NCBI RefSeq assembly: GCF_951229915.1
Contig: NZ_OX579588.1
Span: 1,579,001 to 1,643,000 of the forward strand
DNA length: 64,000 nt
Direction: 5' to 3'
From: Candidatus Ornithobacterium hominis
Lineage (GTDB): Bacteria; Bacteroidota; Bacteroidia; Flavobacteriales; Weeksellaceae
Numbering within the stretch: position 1 is the first letter of the stretch; each line of letters starts with the position of its first letter. The notes under the pieces are model-generated. The model saw nothing but the letters and a program-made list of their open reading frames with translations, was not told where the DNA came from and did no database searches. The translations under genes were made by a program, and so were the position numbers. This document shows, piece after piece, positions 1-8,559 of the stretch.

Positions 1-1497
1 ATTTCGTCGTATTACTACAGGGCTTATGATACGCTTGATATCGTTTGAAAGACGTTGTGTTTGGGCCTCTACTTTTTTAATATCTATTGGCAATTTTTCA
101 TCAACCATTGTTGTGTAATAATTCTCTGCCATTTTTCTTTTTTTATCGTCAGAAGAATTCCAATGTTTAAATATAAAAGACAACTGCTTATACTCATAGT
201 TCAGGCGACTGAACTTCCCTGCCAGATTGTCCTCCAAAGAAATAGTAGACTTCCCTGGCACAATAAATAGTTTTAGTAAAGAAAAAATATCTGATGGCGA
301 ATTATTGAATGGCGTAGCCGACAAAAGAATTACTTTTTTGCCACGGCAAATCATCGATAATGCTTCGTAGTCAGCTGTATCCTGATTGCGAAAATAATGG
401 GCTTCATCTACGACAATTACTTCAAAGTCTCTTCCTTCAATACTGTCAGCAATTTGATCTATTTTTCCCCGACTGTAAACCTGCCAGTTATGTAATCCGA
501 ATTTTTCAAGATATTCCCACCAACCGCTGTCTTTTTTTTCGGCATCCCCCATTAATCCGGGAGGGCAAATAATAATACCTCGTTTGTTCATCTGTCGGGC
601 AATCATTGATGCAATAACCGATTTTCCTAAACCTACTACATCGGCAATGATACAACCGTTGTGCTCCTTTATCATTTGTATCGCTTGGTTTACTGCGTCT
701 GACTGATAACTAAATTTTTTAAGATCAATTTTTTCTAACAAACTATCTAAATCCACTTTTTCATTTTCTTGATTTTGCAGATCGAGGTAGGTTTTTATAA
801 CCAGACAATAGGCTTCAAATGGTGTTATTGTAGCAACTTGAGTTTTATTCTTGATAAAGTCAATTAGTATTTTACGGTTTTCCAAATGCTCGGTTATAGG
901 AATTGCTCTTTCCCATAATTCATCAAAATACTGAACAGCTTCTGCATAGCCGTAATCTTTAATCTCAACATTAAATTCTCCCTGATTATGTAAACCTGAA
1001 CGAGTCAAGTTACTACTGCCGGTTATGAATTGTCCTGGCATACCTTGTTTTTCTGCCTGATCTTCATTTAAATTGAAGAGATACAATTTTGAGTGGTTCG
1101 GGTTTTCTGTCTTACGTATTTCCAATCTGTCTTCTTCTATCATCTGTACAAAGAATCCCACTTGATTATAGAAGTCTTCTGTATCCATTTCTTCATTATT
1201 TAAAGCAAAACCAAGTGATACAAGATACTTTTGAAATTCTTCATCTCTTGAACTGTCTTCTTCTCCTTGTTCGGCATATTCGATGATATTACCCAAATAG
1301 TTACAAACTTGCAATCCCACTAGCAGTTTCAATTTTTGTTGTGGATTTTTTTGAAGACTCAAATAAATATCCGACCAACCTGAGAAATAGAAATAACCTA
1401 CTAAGAATTTCAGCTCATCACTAATAGAAATTAAAGTGTTTAACCTTCCTTTTAGTGTCTTTTGTTTTTTATTATTGGTAATAAAATTATTCGACAT
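1..1497 (-). CDS. PLD-domain / SNF2-type helicase, N-terminal part (runs off left edge)
   Basis: The minus strand is open from an ATG at 1497 to the window edge (499 codons), so the gene is truncated by the window and not by mutation. The N-terminal third is a phospholipase-D-like nuclease domain: an HSKLYLF (HxK) motif followed by GSSNLTRSGLHNQGEFNVEI. A DEAD/SNF2-type ATPase core follows, with Walker A GLGKS near residue 289, DEAH (VIVVDEAH) near 364 and SATPFN about 30 residues later. Its start overlaps the end of the upstream ATPase gene by 11 bp, so the two are translationally coupled. In the family, PLD-helicase fusions act as nuclease-translocases in restriction and defence loci. I infer it is the effector of the adjacent methylase system. 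The start is clear; the full length (perhaps about 1000 aa) is not seen. Confidence 0.88.
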   Translation of the reverse strand, partial: MSNNFITNNKKQKTLKGRLNTLISISDELKFLVGYFYFSGWSDIYLSLQKNPQQKLKLLVGLQVCNYLGNIIEYAEQGEEDSSRDEEFQKYLVSLGFALNNEEMDTEDFYNQVGFFVQMIEEDRLEIRKTENPNHSKLYLFNLNEDQAEKQGMPGQFITGSSNLTRSGLHNQGEFNVEIKDYGYAEAVQYFDELWERAIPITEHLENRKILIDFIKNKTQVATITPFEAYCLVIKTYLDLQNQENEKVDLDSLLEKIDLKKFSYQSDAVNQAIQMIKEHNGCIIADVVGLGKSVIASMIARQMNKRGIIICPPGLMGDAEKKDSGWWEYLEKFGLHNWQVYSRGKIDQIADSIEGRDFEVIVVDEAHYFRNQDTADYEALSMICRGKKVILLSATPFNNSPSDIFSLLKLFIVPGKSTISLEDNLAGKFSRLNYEYKQLSFIFKHWNSSDDKKRKMAENYYTTMVDEKLPIDIKKVEAQTQRLSNDIKRIISPVVIRRN

Positions 1498-2857
1498 TGT
1501 ATTTAGTGATAAAGTAATTGATATATTGTTTTAAATACGTCCCTAAATAATAAGGCAAATTCATTAACAAGTAAGGTTTCCCTTCTGGTGTAACGGTTTC
1601 TTCAATGTTGAATTTTCCTCCATACATTCTGACTGCGAATTGATGAGGGGCTTGATTCACAAATTGATGCAAGGATTTCAAACTTCCCGTTTTCCCCGAT
1701 TTAATTTCAATAGGAATCAGGAATTTTCCGTGAGCAATGAGCAAATCCACCTCTGCTGATGATTGCGTTTTGTTCCGAACCCAAAAGTTAGTCTTTTTGT
1801 AATCTGTAGTATTCAAAGATAAAACTTCCTGATTAACAATATGGGGTATAATCGCTCCTTTGTATGCTTCGCTAAGGTCTTTCATTAGCAACAAATCGGC
1901 TTGTATATTCAAATCAAAATTTAAAATTCCAGTATCCAAAAATTGTAATCGTGGCGATTTTTTATAATCTGGAAGAATTGGTGGCTCTACATTGGTACAA
2001 GGATAAATTACCTGAATGACCTTTGCGGCATCTAAATTATTGAATGCTTCGCTCACTTCCCTCGACTTATAATTAGAGTGTCCGAAATTTTGAAATTTAA
2101 TCCGTTGGTCAACAAATGATGCAGCGGTCTTTACGATGTGTTTCATCACATTGTCTTCCGATTTACTATCTGCGTATTTTATCACATCATCTTTGTAGGT
2201 ATTCCAAATACTTTCATAAATCTGTGGAAGTGCTAATAAATCTTTATGAGCAACATAGTTGGCAATAATTTCTGGCATTCCTCCGATAATACAATAGGTG
2301 TGGAACTCTTTCATCAAAAGTTCGTGGGCAATGTCGTCAACGGGAACATTCCGAAATCGTTCCAACAAATTATTTTTCCCCTGTGCTTCAAGATATTCCT
2401 GAAAATTTAAAGGAAACAAATACAGATAATTAATCCTACCTACTGGATAATTTTTAGTTTTCTTTAAGGTATGCTCCAGCAAAGAACCCGCAGCAATGAC
2501 ATTCAATTCTGGCAAGTCCTCATAAAAATAACGCAAAAAAGAAATAGCTTTTTCGGATTCCTGGATTTCATCAATAAAAAGCAGTGTCTGGGGAAAATCC
2601 TTTGGAGAGATTTCATTTTTTAATGCCAAAAAATTGACCAATTCTTGCACACTATTGCTCCGTTCTACGAGATTAGCATCTTCGCTTTTCTCTAAATTAA
2701 GCTCTATAAAATGGGTATAACTTTCACCGAAACTACGAATCAAGGTCGTTTTTCCTACTTGTCGAGCTCCTCTTAATATCAACGGTTTGGCATTGGAACT
2801 CTTTTTCCATTGAACCAACTCATCAAAAATATGTCGTTTAAAATTCATTCTTATCAT
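1487..2857 (-). CDS. AAA ATPase with DUF4143 domain
   Basis: The 456-aa protein has an AAA_14-type ATPase domain, with Walker A GARQVGKT near residue 33 and Walker B LLFIDEIQES near 92. A C-terminal DUF4143 region contains AEVDLL and PIEIKSG near residues 370-385, the spacing of a PD-(D/E)xK-like fold. Such ATPases are common in Bacteroidetes and usually uncharacterised; many stand alone. Here the stop overlaps the helicase start by 11 bp, so it is part of the defence operon by position. The first ATG at 2857 is followed by another at 2848. With the predicted promoter so close, the second is the likelier start. Its role with the methylase and helicase is inferred from context only. Confidence 0.85.
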   Translation of the reverse strand: MIRMNFKRHIFDELVQWKKSSNAKPLILRGARQVGKTTLIRSFGESYTHFIELNLEKSEDANLVERSNSVQELVNFLALKNEISPKDFPQTLLFIDEIQESEKAISFLRYFYEDLPELNVIAAGSLLEHTLKKTKNYPVGRINYLYLFPLNFQEYLEAQGKNNLLERFRNVPVDDIAHELLMKEFHTYCIIGGMPEIIANYVAHKDLLALPQIYESIWNTYKDDVIKYADSKSEDNVMKHIVKTAASFVDQRIKFQNFGHSNYKSREVSEAFNNLDAAKVIQVIYPCTNVEPPILPDYKKSPRLQFLDTGILNFDLNIQADLLLMKDLSEAYKGAIIPHIVNQEVLSLNTTDYKKTNFWVRNKTQSSAEVDLLIAHGKFLIPIEIKSGKTGSLKSLHQFVNQAPHQFAVRMYGGKFNIEETVTPEGKPYLLMNLPYYLGTYLKQYINYFITKYNVE

Positions 2858-2867
2858 AAAACAAACC

Positions 2868-2898
2868 CAAATTTACTAAATTTTTGTAACAAAACAAG
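2868..2898 (-). promoter_or_regulatory. Bacteroidetes-type promoter for the ATPase-helicase genes
   Basis: Read on the minus strand, CTTG (2895-2898) and TAAATTTG (2868-2875) are 19 bp apart. This matches the Bacteroidetes -33 TTTG / -7 TAnnTTTG consensus. The predicted transcript start is only a few bases before the first ATG, which favours the ATG at 2848. Confidence 0.55.
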
Positions 2899-2930
2899 GG
2901 TGATTTTTATTTTATTTTGTAACAAAACAA
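2882..2930. repeat. Tandem operator-like repeat TTTTGTAACAAAACAA
   Basis: TTTTGTAACAAAACAA occurs at 2882-2897 and again at 2915-2930, a 33-bp period (about three helical turns). Each copy has the dyad TTTTG-TAA-CAAAA. The pair overlaps the -33 region of the ATPase promoter and could be a repressor site, though no dedicated regulator gene is visible here. Confidence 0.5.
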
Positions 2931-2941
2931 AGGCAATTTTT

Positions 2942-3544
2942 CTAATAACTTAATTTCTGCCTTTTTACAAAACTACTTACAGTCAATCTGTGAACGTTTA
3001 AAATTCTGCCAATAGCGGAATACGAAACTTTTTTATCTAATAATTCTTGTATTTCCTTTTCCTGACCTGTAAGTTTTGTTTTTTTAGACTTACTCCCTTT
3101 CGGACGTCCGAGAATTACCCCTTCAGCACGTTTTCTTGCCAGTGCTTCCTTAGTTCTTTGTGAGATTAAATTTCGTTCAATTTCTGCTGAAAGTCCAAAA
3201 GCAAATGCCAGTACTTTGCTGTTAATATCACTTCCTAATCTGTAATTGTCTTTAATAGTCCATACATGAATATCCCTGTTCATACATTCATTCAGTACGC
3301 CCATTATCATCAGGAGATTCCTACCAAGCCGTGAGAGTTCCGAACAAATTAAAATATCGCCTTTCTTCATTTTCTTTAATAGTTTTCCAAGCTGCCGCTC
3401 TTCCACATTTTTTGAACCAGATATGGTTTCTTCTATCCACTTGTTTACTACAATTTCCTGTTTTTCACAGAAATGGTTAATTTCAAATCGTTGGTTTTCA
3501 ACTGTCTGTTTGTCTGTGCTTACGCGAATGTATCCGTAAATCAT
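2942..3544 (-). CDS. Serine recombinase / DNA invertase, Mpi-like
   Basis: The 200-aa protein is a small serine recombinase of the resolvase/invertase family. Visible landmarks are the catalytic Ser9 in YIRVSTDKQ, the ELSRLGRN motif, the long E-helix ending RTKEALARKRAEG, the GRPKGSKSKKTK linker, and a C-terminal helix-turn-helix (residues about 172-195). It resembles the Bacteroides Mpi-type invertases that flip DNA between inverted repeats. It lies just outside the 3640-5989 segment bounded by 23-bp inverted repeats and is transcribed away from it, so inversion does not disrupt it. I infer it catalyses that inversion. Dyads upstream suggest autoregulation. Confidence 0.93.
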   Translation of the reverse strand: MIYGYIRVSTDKQTVENQRFEINHFCEKQEIVVNKWIEETISGSKNVEERQLGKLLKKMKKGDILICSELSRLGRNLLMIMGVLNECMNRDIHVWTIKDNYRLGSDINSKVLAFAFGLSAEIERNLISQRTKEALARKRAEGVILGRPKGSKSKKTKLTGQEKEIQELLDKKVSYSAIGRILNVHRLTVSSFVKRQKLSY

Positions 3545-3584
3545 AATCTATAATGTTTAAAAAAATTATAGACAAAAATGGTTT

Positions 3585-3631
3585 AATTTATACCAAAACT
3601 GTATAAATTATTACATATAATTATTTTATAC
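3585..3631. promoter_or_regulatory. Dyad cluster upstream of the invertase (putative operator)
   Basis: A perfect 10-bp inverted repeat, TAATTTATAC (3584-3593) and GTATAAATTA (3601-3610), is separated by 7 bp. The right arm also pairs imperfectly with TAATTATTTTATAC ending at 3631, giving three TTTATAC/GTATAAA half-sites about 14 and 24 bp apart between invertase start and recombination site. Just upstream, 3567-3581 (TATAGACAAAAATGG) resembles part of the 23-bp recombination repeat. Confidence 0.5.
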
Positions 3632-3639
3632 AGAAAATC

Positions 3640-3662
3640 AGCGTTTATTTTAGACAAAATGC
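3640..3662 (+). repeat. Inverted repeat IR-L, putative recombination site of the invertible segment
   Basis: These 23 bases match the reverse complement of 5967-5989 exactly; flanking bases differ. The site is an imperfect dyad around a central TA, as expected for a serine-recombinase site. Its frame (S-V-Y-F-R-Q-N-A) is the same as in the methylase gene. Confidence 0.88.
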
Positions 3663-3666
3663 CGTT

Positions 3667-4539
3667 TTGACAGGTTTTTCTTCTGACAGTTGGGTAATAC
3701 TTTCTGAGATTGAAAAAAGCATAAAAGAAAAAATAGAAAAGATTGGGACTCCACTAAAGGATTGGGACATTTCTATCAACTATGGTATAAAAACGGGCTT
3801 CAATGATGCCTTTATAATAGATGGTTCTAAAAGAAAAGAACTGATAGACGAGGATCCCAAAAGTGCCGAAATCATACGACCGTTATTAAGGGGGCGTGAT
3901 ATTAAGCGATATTCTTACGAATTTGCTGATTTATACCTTATTACAACGTTTCCAAGTTTGAAAATAGATATTGAAAAGTATCCAGCTGTAAAACAACACC
4001 TTATGAGTTTTGGATATGATAGATTAAAACAAACAGGAGATAAAGGGGCGAGAAAAAAAACTAATAATCAATGGTTTGAAACACAAGATAGCATAGGTTA
4101 TTGGGAGGATTTTTCTAAACAGAAAATCACATATATAGAAATTATGACTGATAATCCAGAGGCTGGTTATGAGTTTCCTTGTTTTTCATTTGATAAAAAA
4201 AATTGCGTAGCATTAAATACAGCATATATAATGACAGGAAATGTTGTTGAAATACAGCATATTCTTGGAATTCTTAATTCAAAATTAGGTAAATTATTAG
4301 TGAAGAATTATGTGGTACAATTGCAACAACGACAATTCAGGATGTTAAATCAATATGTTGTTAACTTTCCAATTCCTAAAATTGAAAAGACAAGTAATAT
4401 TTCGAAATTAGTTGATAAAATTATATTATTCAAAGAACAATTGAAAGACACAAAGGTTTTAGAAGAAGAAATTGATTTTGAAACATATAAACTCTTTGGA
4501 TTTAATACAGAGGAAGTTGAATATATAAATAATATTTAA
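3667..4539 (+). CDS. Silent alternative target-recognition domain of the Eco57I-type methylase
   Basis: The product is homologous to the C-terminus of the 5168-8428 methylase: SWVILSEIE, PLKDWDI, AFIIDG and DPKSAEIIRP are shared over the first 90 residues, after which the two diverge. That pattern is a conserved arm followed by a different specificity (TaqI-like C-terminal) domain. The only available start is a TTG at 3667. Upstream, the frame is open through the 23-bp repeat, which itself encodes the methylase junction residues. No methylase catalytic motifs are present, so it is a donor cassette and not an independent enzyme. I expect little or no expression in the present orientation. Confidence 0.85.
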   Translation: MTGFSSDSWVILSEIEKSIKEKIEKIGTPLKDWDISINYGIKTGFNDAFIIDGSKRKELIDEDPKSAEIIRPLLRGRDIKRYSYEFADLYLITTFPSLKIDIEKYPAVKQHLMSFGYDRLKQTGDKGARKKTNNQWFETQDSIGYWEDFSKQKITYIEIMTDNPEAGYEFPCFSFDKKNCVALNTAYIMTGNVVEIQHILGILNSKLGKLLVKNYVVQLQQRQFRMLNQYVVNFPIPKIEKTSNISKLVDKIILFKEQLKDTKVLEEEIDFETYKLFGFNTEEVEYINNI

Positions 4540-4541
4540 AA

Positions 4542-5171
4542 ATGAACAAACTAGAAACTCTTTATACCGCTATAGAAAACTTCAAAAAGTTAGGTGTTAA
4601 AATTGATGAAGGCACTATAGAATCAACCTTAAATGTTGAGGAAAATATTATTCGTAATGAAATGATACCTGCTATGAGAGACGCAATTATCCCTATAATT
4701 TCACAAATTCAGAGAGAGCTGGTTTTAGTTATTGAATATTCACCTGATAGACCAATAGAACTAAAAATGACTCGCAAGCGTAGTTTCAAACTTACAGAAG
4801 AAGAAGAGTCTATAATTACCCATCGTAAAGAATTCAAAAAAGAAGTAAAATATACACTCAAACCGCATGTAAAGTCTTCTAAAACAAATTTATTGGTGAC
4901 TTTCCCAACGGGTGAACAGATAAAAAATAAATTGGCAATGGATACATTTTGTGAAGTAATACAAAAAATTGGAGTATCAAAAGTTGAAGAACTTAATATT
5001 AGAAGTTGCGGTTCTAATTTAGTTTCAAAAATCAAAAACCCAATTTATCGTCAGAAAAGATTAAAATCAGACTATTATATTATTACTCAAACTTCTACTC
5101 AACAAAAGAAAAAGCATTTAGAACTTATTTCTAAAAAACTAAATTTAGATTTAGCGGTTGAAATAATTTAA
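4542..5171 (+). CDS. Hypothetical protein carried in the invertible cassette
   Basis: This 209-aa protein is not one I recognise. Residues 1-70 look helical. A basic/acidic stretch RKRSFKLTEEEE follows, then a C-terminal region with TGEQIKNKLAMDTF and a polar TQTSTQQKKKH segment; there is no signal peptide or membrane segment. It begins 2 bp after the silent cassette stop, and its end overlaps the end of the active methylase by 4 bp, tail to tail. After inversion it would be the gene immediately downstream of the methylase. I infer it works with the alternative specificity domain, for example as a small accessory or modulator of the enzyme, but nothing in the sequence proves this. Confidence 0.7.
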   Translation: MNKLETLYTAIENFKKLGVKIDEGTIESTLNVEENIIRNEMIPAMRDAIIPIISQIQRELVLVIEYSPDRPIELKMTRKRSFKLTEEEESIITHRKEFKKEVKYTLKPHVKSSKTNLLVTFPTGEQIKNKLAMDTFCEVIQKIGVSKVEELNIRSCGSNLVSKIKNPIYRQKRLKSDYYIITQTSTQQKKKHLELISKKLNLDLAVEII

Positions 5172-8100
5172 AAATGATTTTCAAGGAATTCTATTTCGGC
5201 TTCATTCAATTCATAGAGTTTACAAATAATATCATTAGCATTATCTTTATTAATATCAATGTTTTTATTATATGGCGGAATAGGTAACTTTTCTAAAAAA
5301 GCTTTTTTATATCGGAATCCCTCATTTCCCAAACCTCCTCCAGCATAAAATGTTTTAAAAAAATATGTCGCTGTTTTTGAGTTTAAAAGATGATATAAAT
5401 ATTCCAAATGCTCACCCGTCATAATAAATGATGTTGCTTCTGCGAAGAATTCACCATTTTTATCAAGATAAAATTGTGGCTCACGAACAATCTCGGAATA
5501 CATTATTTTCTGTCTATAAAATTCCTCCATATAAGCACAGTTACGCAAATTGTATGGAGTAACGCCTTGGTCTGCTCTTTTTTCTAGCTGAGGATAAAAT
5601 AAATCTAAATGAGCCTTTACAGCTGGGTAATCCTCTATATTTATGCGTTTTATACCTTTTTCTTTTACTCCATTATGAGTGTTAATTAGATATAAATCAG
5701 CAAACTCATATCCATAGCGTTTTATGTCCCTGCCACGCAAAATAGGTCGTATGATTTCGGCAGATTTTGGGTCTTCTGCAATGAGTTCTTTTTGTTTTGC
5801 TCCGTCAATAATGAAAGCCTTATTATAGCCAGTCAATATCCCACGATAGATATTAATATCCCAGTCTTTTAGTGGTACACCAACGGCTTCAATTTTAGCT
5901 TTTATTCTTTGTTCAATTTCACTTAAAATTACCCAACTTTCGCTTGTTTTAAATTCGGTTTCGTGAGCATTTTGTCTAAAATAAACGCTCAAATTATTTA
6001 ACACCTTTTCTTTTATCACACAGGCTCTTGTCTGTTGTCTATTTTTATCCTTAGAGAACAAAAGAATGTTCGTATCTACTGTAGCGGACTCAAATATTTT
6101 CTGACCTGCAAAATCTATTAATAAAATAGGGTTCGTATGAGCCGCAAAGAATTCACGTGTACTTTCTCCATATCCTGCACGCATCCATTTATTGGATGTA
6201 ATGTAGCACAAAATCCCTTTGTTTTTTAATAATTGCCAACCACGTTCATAAAACAGTGAATAGATATCTCCCGTTTTAGCGAAGGTTTTATATCCGCAAC
6301 GTTGGTACAATTTAGCCAATCTGCCACTTTCTTTTTGTAGTTGTACATACGGCGGATTTCCAATGACTACATCGAAGCCCTCTTCCAATCCAAACATCCA
6401 TTCGGGGTCAAAGAAAGGCGAACTTGCATTTTGGTCGTAAGGATTCCATTTGGAGAATTGTACAGCATCTTCAGGGGCATACTCGCCACTTTCTTTTAAT
6501 AGTTTTGCCAGTTTATCCCTTAATTTGGCATCTTGATCTCGTAATTTCTTTTTTGCAGAAGCAGATTTCGCATAAAAGTGTTCTTTTCTTACTTTCAGTA
6601 ATTCCTGTTTGGTATTTTCTATATCCTCTTTATCAAAAATCGTCAATTGAGCAGGTTTTGATTTCATTCCAATCAGTGTATTCGCCGCCACAAACTTTGT
6701 TTCCAAATTGGGCAAGGTTAATACACCATAATTTTCCTCAGGCTTAGATAAATCCATTGTTTCCTGCTCTACAATCAGCGAAATAAAGAAACGTAATTTA
6801 CTGATTTGTGAAGCAATTGTTTGTATATCAACTCCGTAAATACATTCTTCAATCAAATGTAACTTCAAGTCGTGATGTGAAGCTTTATTTTTAGCGTCTA
6901 ATTTCTCTAAAACCTCTACCATTCGATTGAGTATTCCCATAGGAAATGCTCCAGAACCACAAGCTGGGTCCAAGATTTTCATAGCTCGAAGTGTAATTGC
7001 GATTTTATCGCATAAATCGTGGTCTTCAATCAAAGATTCTGGTAAATCTTCCTGTTCAAAAAGCTGTCGAACGATTTCCTCATCTAAATCAGGTAATGCA
7101 TTATTCAAATAAGCTATTAGGGATTCATCTACCATATACGCTACAATCTCTTTTGGTGTATAAAAACTACCGGATTGTTTACGAGCAGATTCCTGTGTCT
7201 CAGGATTGAAGACTCCTAACAGGTTTTCAAAAACGTTTCCTAATAATTCAGGGTCTAATGCTACCTGAACCTCATTTGGCACATTTTCCTCTACCGTAAA
7301 ATTATAGCGCTCCAATAATGGGATTAAGCCTTTCTCTTCGTCAAAGAAGACAGCGTTAGGAATAAATGCTCGATGCTTGAAATTTCCGTTTGAAAATTTT
7401 TTGTCACTTCTGCTAAAGCCATCTAAATGGTATTTTATTCCATCTGTACTCTCTTCTTTGTCTAGACATTCAAAAAGTCCTCCATTCAAGAATGGAATTG
7501 GTCGAAATAAATTCAGAACTTCTTCTTGGGAAATCGTAAACATTTCCGCATAACGGTATTTGGTTTTAACATCCCTTTTATTATCAACCAATTTTGCAAA
7601 CTCTCTTTCAATTACCGCCTTGTTTAAAGTAGCAAAAAACAAATTTTGTAAAATAGCATTGTAATAACTTCCATCAGAAGTACTATTAGGATCAAAGTTT
7701 TTTAAGATTTCTGATAACTTGTCCGTTTTAAATAATTCTTCTGGCACCAAATCTTTCTGTTTGATAAACCAAACAAATAAGAGTCGGGTAATCAAACGAA
7801 TCATTTGCTCTTCCAACTTTATACGGTCATCGTTTGAAGTAGCAGTATCATTCGGAAACGTGATACCGACTTCGGCTGTAAGTGTCCACTCATACCATTT
7901 AAACAAATCATTGTAGAATTCCTTTGTAAGTTTTTCAACCGAAAATGCTTCCTGAATAGTATCAAGATCTTTAAACGTACAATTTCCAATTCTTTGTCTG
8001 AAAGTTTTGTTGTAATCCTTTGGGTCAACGAAATAAGTAAAGCGTTTCCAAGATGAATATTTTTTATCCACTTTTCCGTCCCAATTTCTTCTGATAAATG

Positions 8101-8428
8101 AAAACCTGAATTTTCCGCCATCATCATAAAAAACGAAAATAGCTCCATCCTTAAAATCTTCTTTTAAAACTAATTTTGCGATTTCAAATTGCTTTTTTTT
8201 AGAAGAACGTTCAGATAAAATCCCGTTATATTTACAGGCAAAAACAATCAATTCGTCAGAATTTTTGAACGATACATTTCCAATTCTTGTTAATCCCGAA
8301 AAATCAATATAATCCTTATCCTCTATGATATAGGTTAAATCTTCTTCTTCATTTTTAAATGATGAAATTGATCCCCTAAAAAAATCTGCTAATGTTTTTA
8401 TTGAGAAAGTATATATAAGTTCATCCAT
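5168..8428 (-). CDS. Eco57I-type adenine-specific DNA methyltransferase with phase-variable specificity domain
   Basis: The 1086-aa enzyme has SAM-binding motif I DPACGSGAF near residue 486 and catalytic motif IV NPPY near 690, so it methylates adenine N6. The long helical N-terminal third lacks a PD-(D/E)xK nuclease that I can identify. The C-terminal TaqI-like specificity domain begins after the 23-bp repeat at residue 814. The start ATG at 8428 is preceded by AAGGAA, one of the few SD-like sequences here. Length and architecture fit type IIG or BREX/Hma-like methylases. The gene is co-oriented with the recombinase, ATPase and helicase genes. The specificity domain should alternate with that encoded at 3667-4539. 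Confidence 0.92.
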   Translation of the reverse strand: MDELIYTFSIKTLADFFRGSISSFKNEEEDLTYIIEDKDYIDFSGLTRIGNVSFKNSDELIVFACKYNGILSERSSKKKQFEIAKLVLKEDFKDGAIFVFYDDGGKFRFSFIRRNWDGKVDKKYSSWKRFTYFVDPKDYNKTFRQRIGNCTFKDLDTIQEAFSVEKLTKEFYNDLFKWYEWTLTAEVGITFPNDTATSNDDRIKLEEQMIRLITRLLFVWFIKQKDLVPEELFKTDKLSEILKNFDPNSTSDGSYYNAILQNLFFATLNKAVIEREFAKLVDNKRDVKTKYRYAEMFTISQEEVLNLFRPIPFLNGGLFECLDKEESTDGIKYHLDGFSRSDKKFSNGNFKHRAFIPNAVFFDEEKGLIPLLERYNFTVEENVPNEVQVALDPELLGNVFENLLGVFNPETQESARKQSGSFYTPKEIVAYMVDESLIAYLNNALPDLDEEIVRQLFEQEDLPESLIEDHDLCDKIAITLRAMKILDPACGSGAFPMGILNRMVEVLEKLDAKNKASHHDLKLHLIEECIYGVDIQTIASQISKLRFFISLIVEQETMDLSKPEENYGVLTLPNLETKFVAANTLIGMKSKPAQLTIFDKEDIENTKQELLKVRKEHFYAKSASAKKKLRDQDAKLRDKLAKLLKESGEYAPEDAVQFSKWNPYDQNASSPFFDPEWMFGLEEGFDVVIGNPPYVQLQKESGRLAKLYQRCGYKTFAKTGDIYSLFYERGWQLLKNKGILCYITSNKWMRAGYGESTREFFAAHTNPILLIDFAGQKIFESATVDTNILLFSKDKNRQQTRACVIKEKVLNNLSVYFRQNAHETEFKTSESWVILSEIEQRIKAKIEAVGVPLKDWDINIYRGILTGYNKAFIIDGAKQKELIAEDPKSAEIIRPILRGRDIKRYGYEFADLYLINTHNGVKEKGIKRINIEDYPAVKAHLDLFYPQLEKRADQGVTPYNLRNCAYMEEFYRQKIMYSEIVREPQFYLDKNGEFFAEATSFIMTGEHLEYLYHLLNSKTATYFFKTFYAGGGLGNEGFRYKKAFLEKLPIPPYNKNIDINKDNANDIICKLYELNEAEIEFLENHF
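5967..5989 (-). repeat. Inverted repeat IR-R inside the methylase gene
   Basis: This is the minus-strand partner of 3640-3662, 23/23 identical. It spans methylase codons from Ser814 (AGC at 5989-5987), at the boundary between the catalytic core and the specificity domain. Confidence 0.88.
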
Positions 8429-8559
8429 TTCCTTGATGTATAAGCGTTTTAATCGTATTAGTTAAAGATAAGAATTAGCTCACAGTAAATCTGTATTTTG
8501 ACTGCTTTTTTGTTGTCGCCTAAAAAAAATTTTTAGTTTTTTATTCATCTAGCGACATA

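Larger units (their letters stand above)
3640..5989. other. Invertible specificity-switch segment
   Basis: This 2350-bp segment is bounded by perfect 23-bp inverted repeats. It holds a silent target-recognition cassette, a small ORF and the currently expressed methylase C-terminus. Inversion would replace the last 273 methylase residues with 299 others, giving a 1112-aa protein in place of 1086 aa. The 209-aa ORF would then follow the methylase stop after 2 bp. The inference rests on repeat identity, frame conservation, paralogy of the two C-termini and the flanking invertase gene. Confidence 0.85.

Noticed and set aside
55..1286. Three plus-strand ORFs of 65-71 aa
   Set aside because: They are antisense to a continuous minus-strand helicase frame with recognisable motifs and have no family features.
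4709..5035. Minus-strand 108-aa ORF opposite the cassette ORF
   Set aside because: Shadow of 4542-5171; low-complexity Ser/Phe composition.
3640..5989. Transposon or insertion sequence bounded by the inverted repeats
   Set aside because: No transposase inside, no target duplication, and the repeats keep the reading frame of the methylase.
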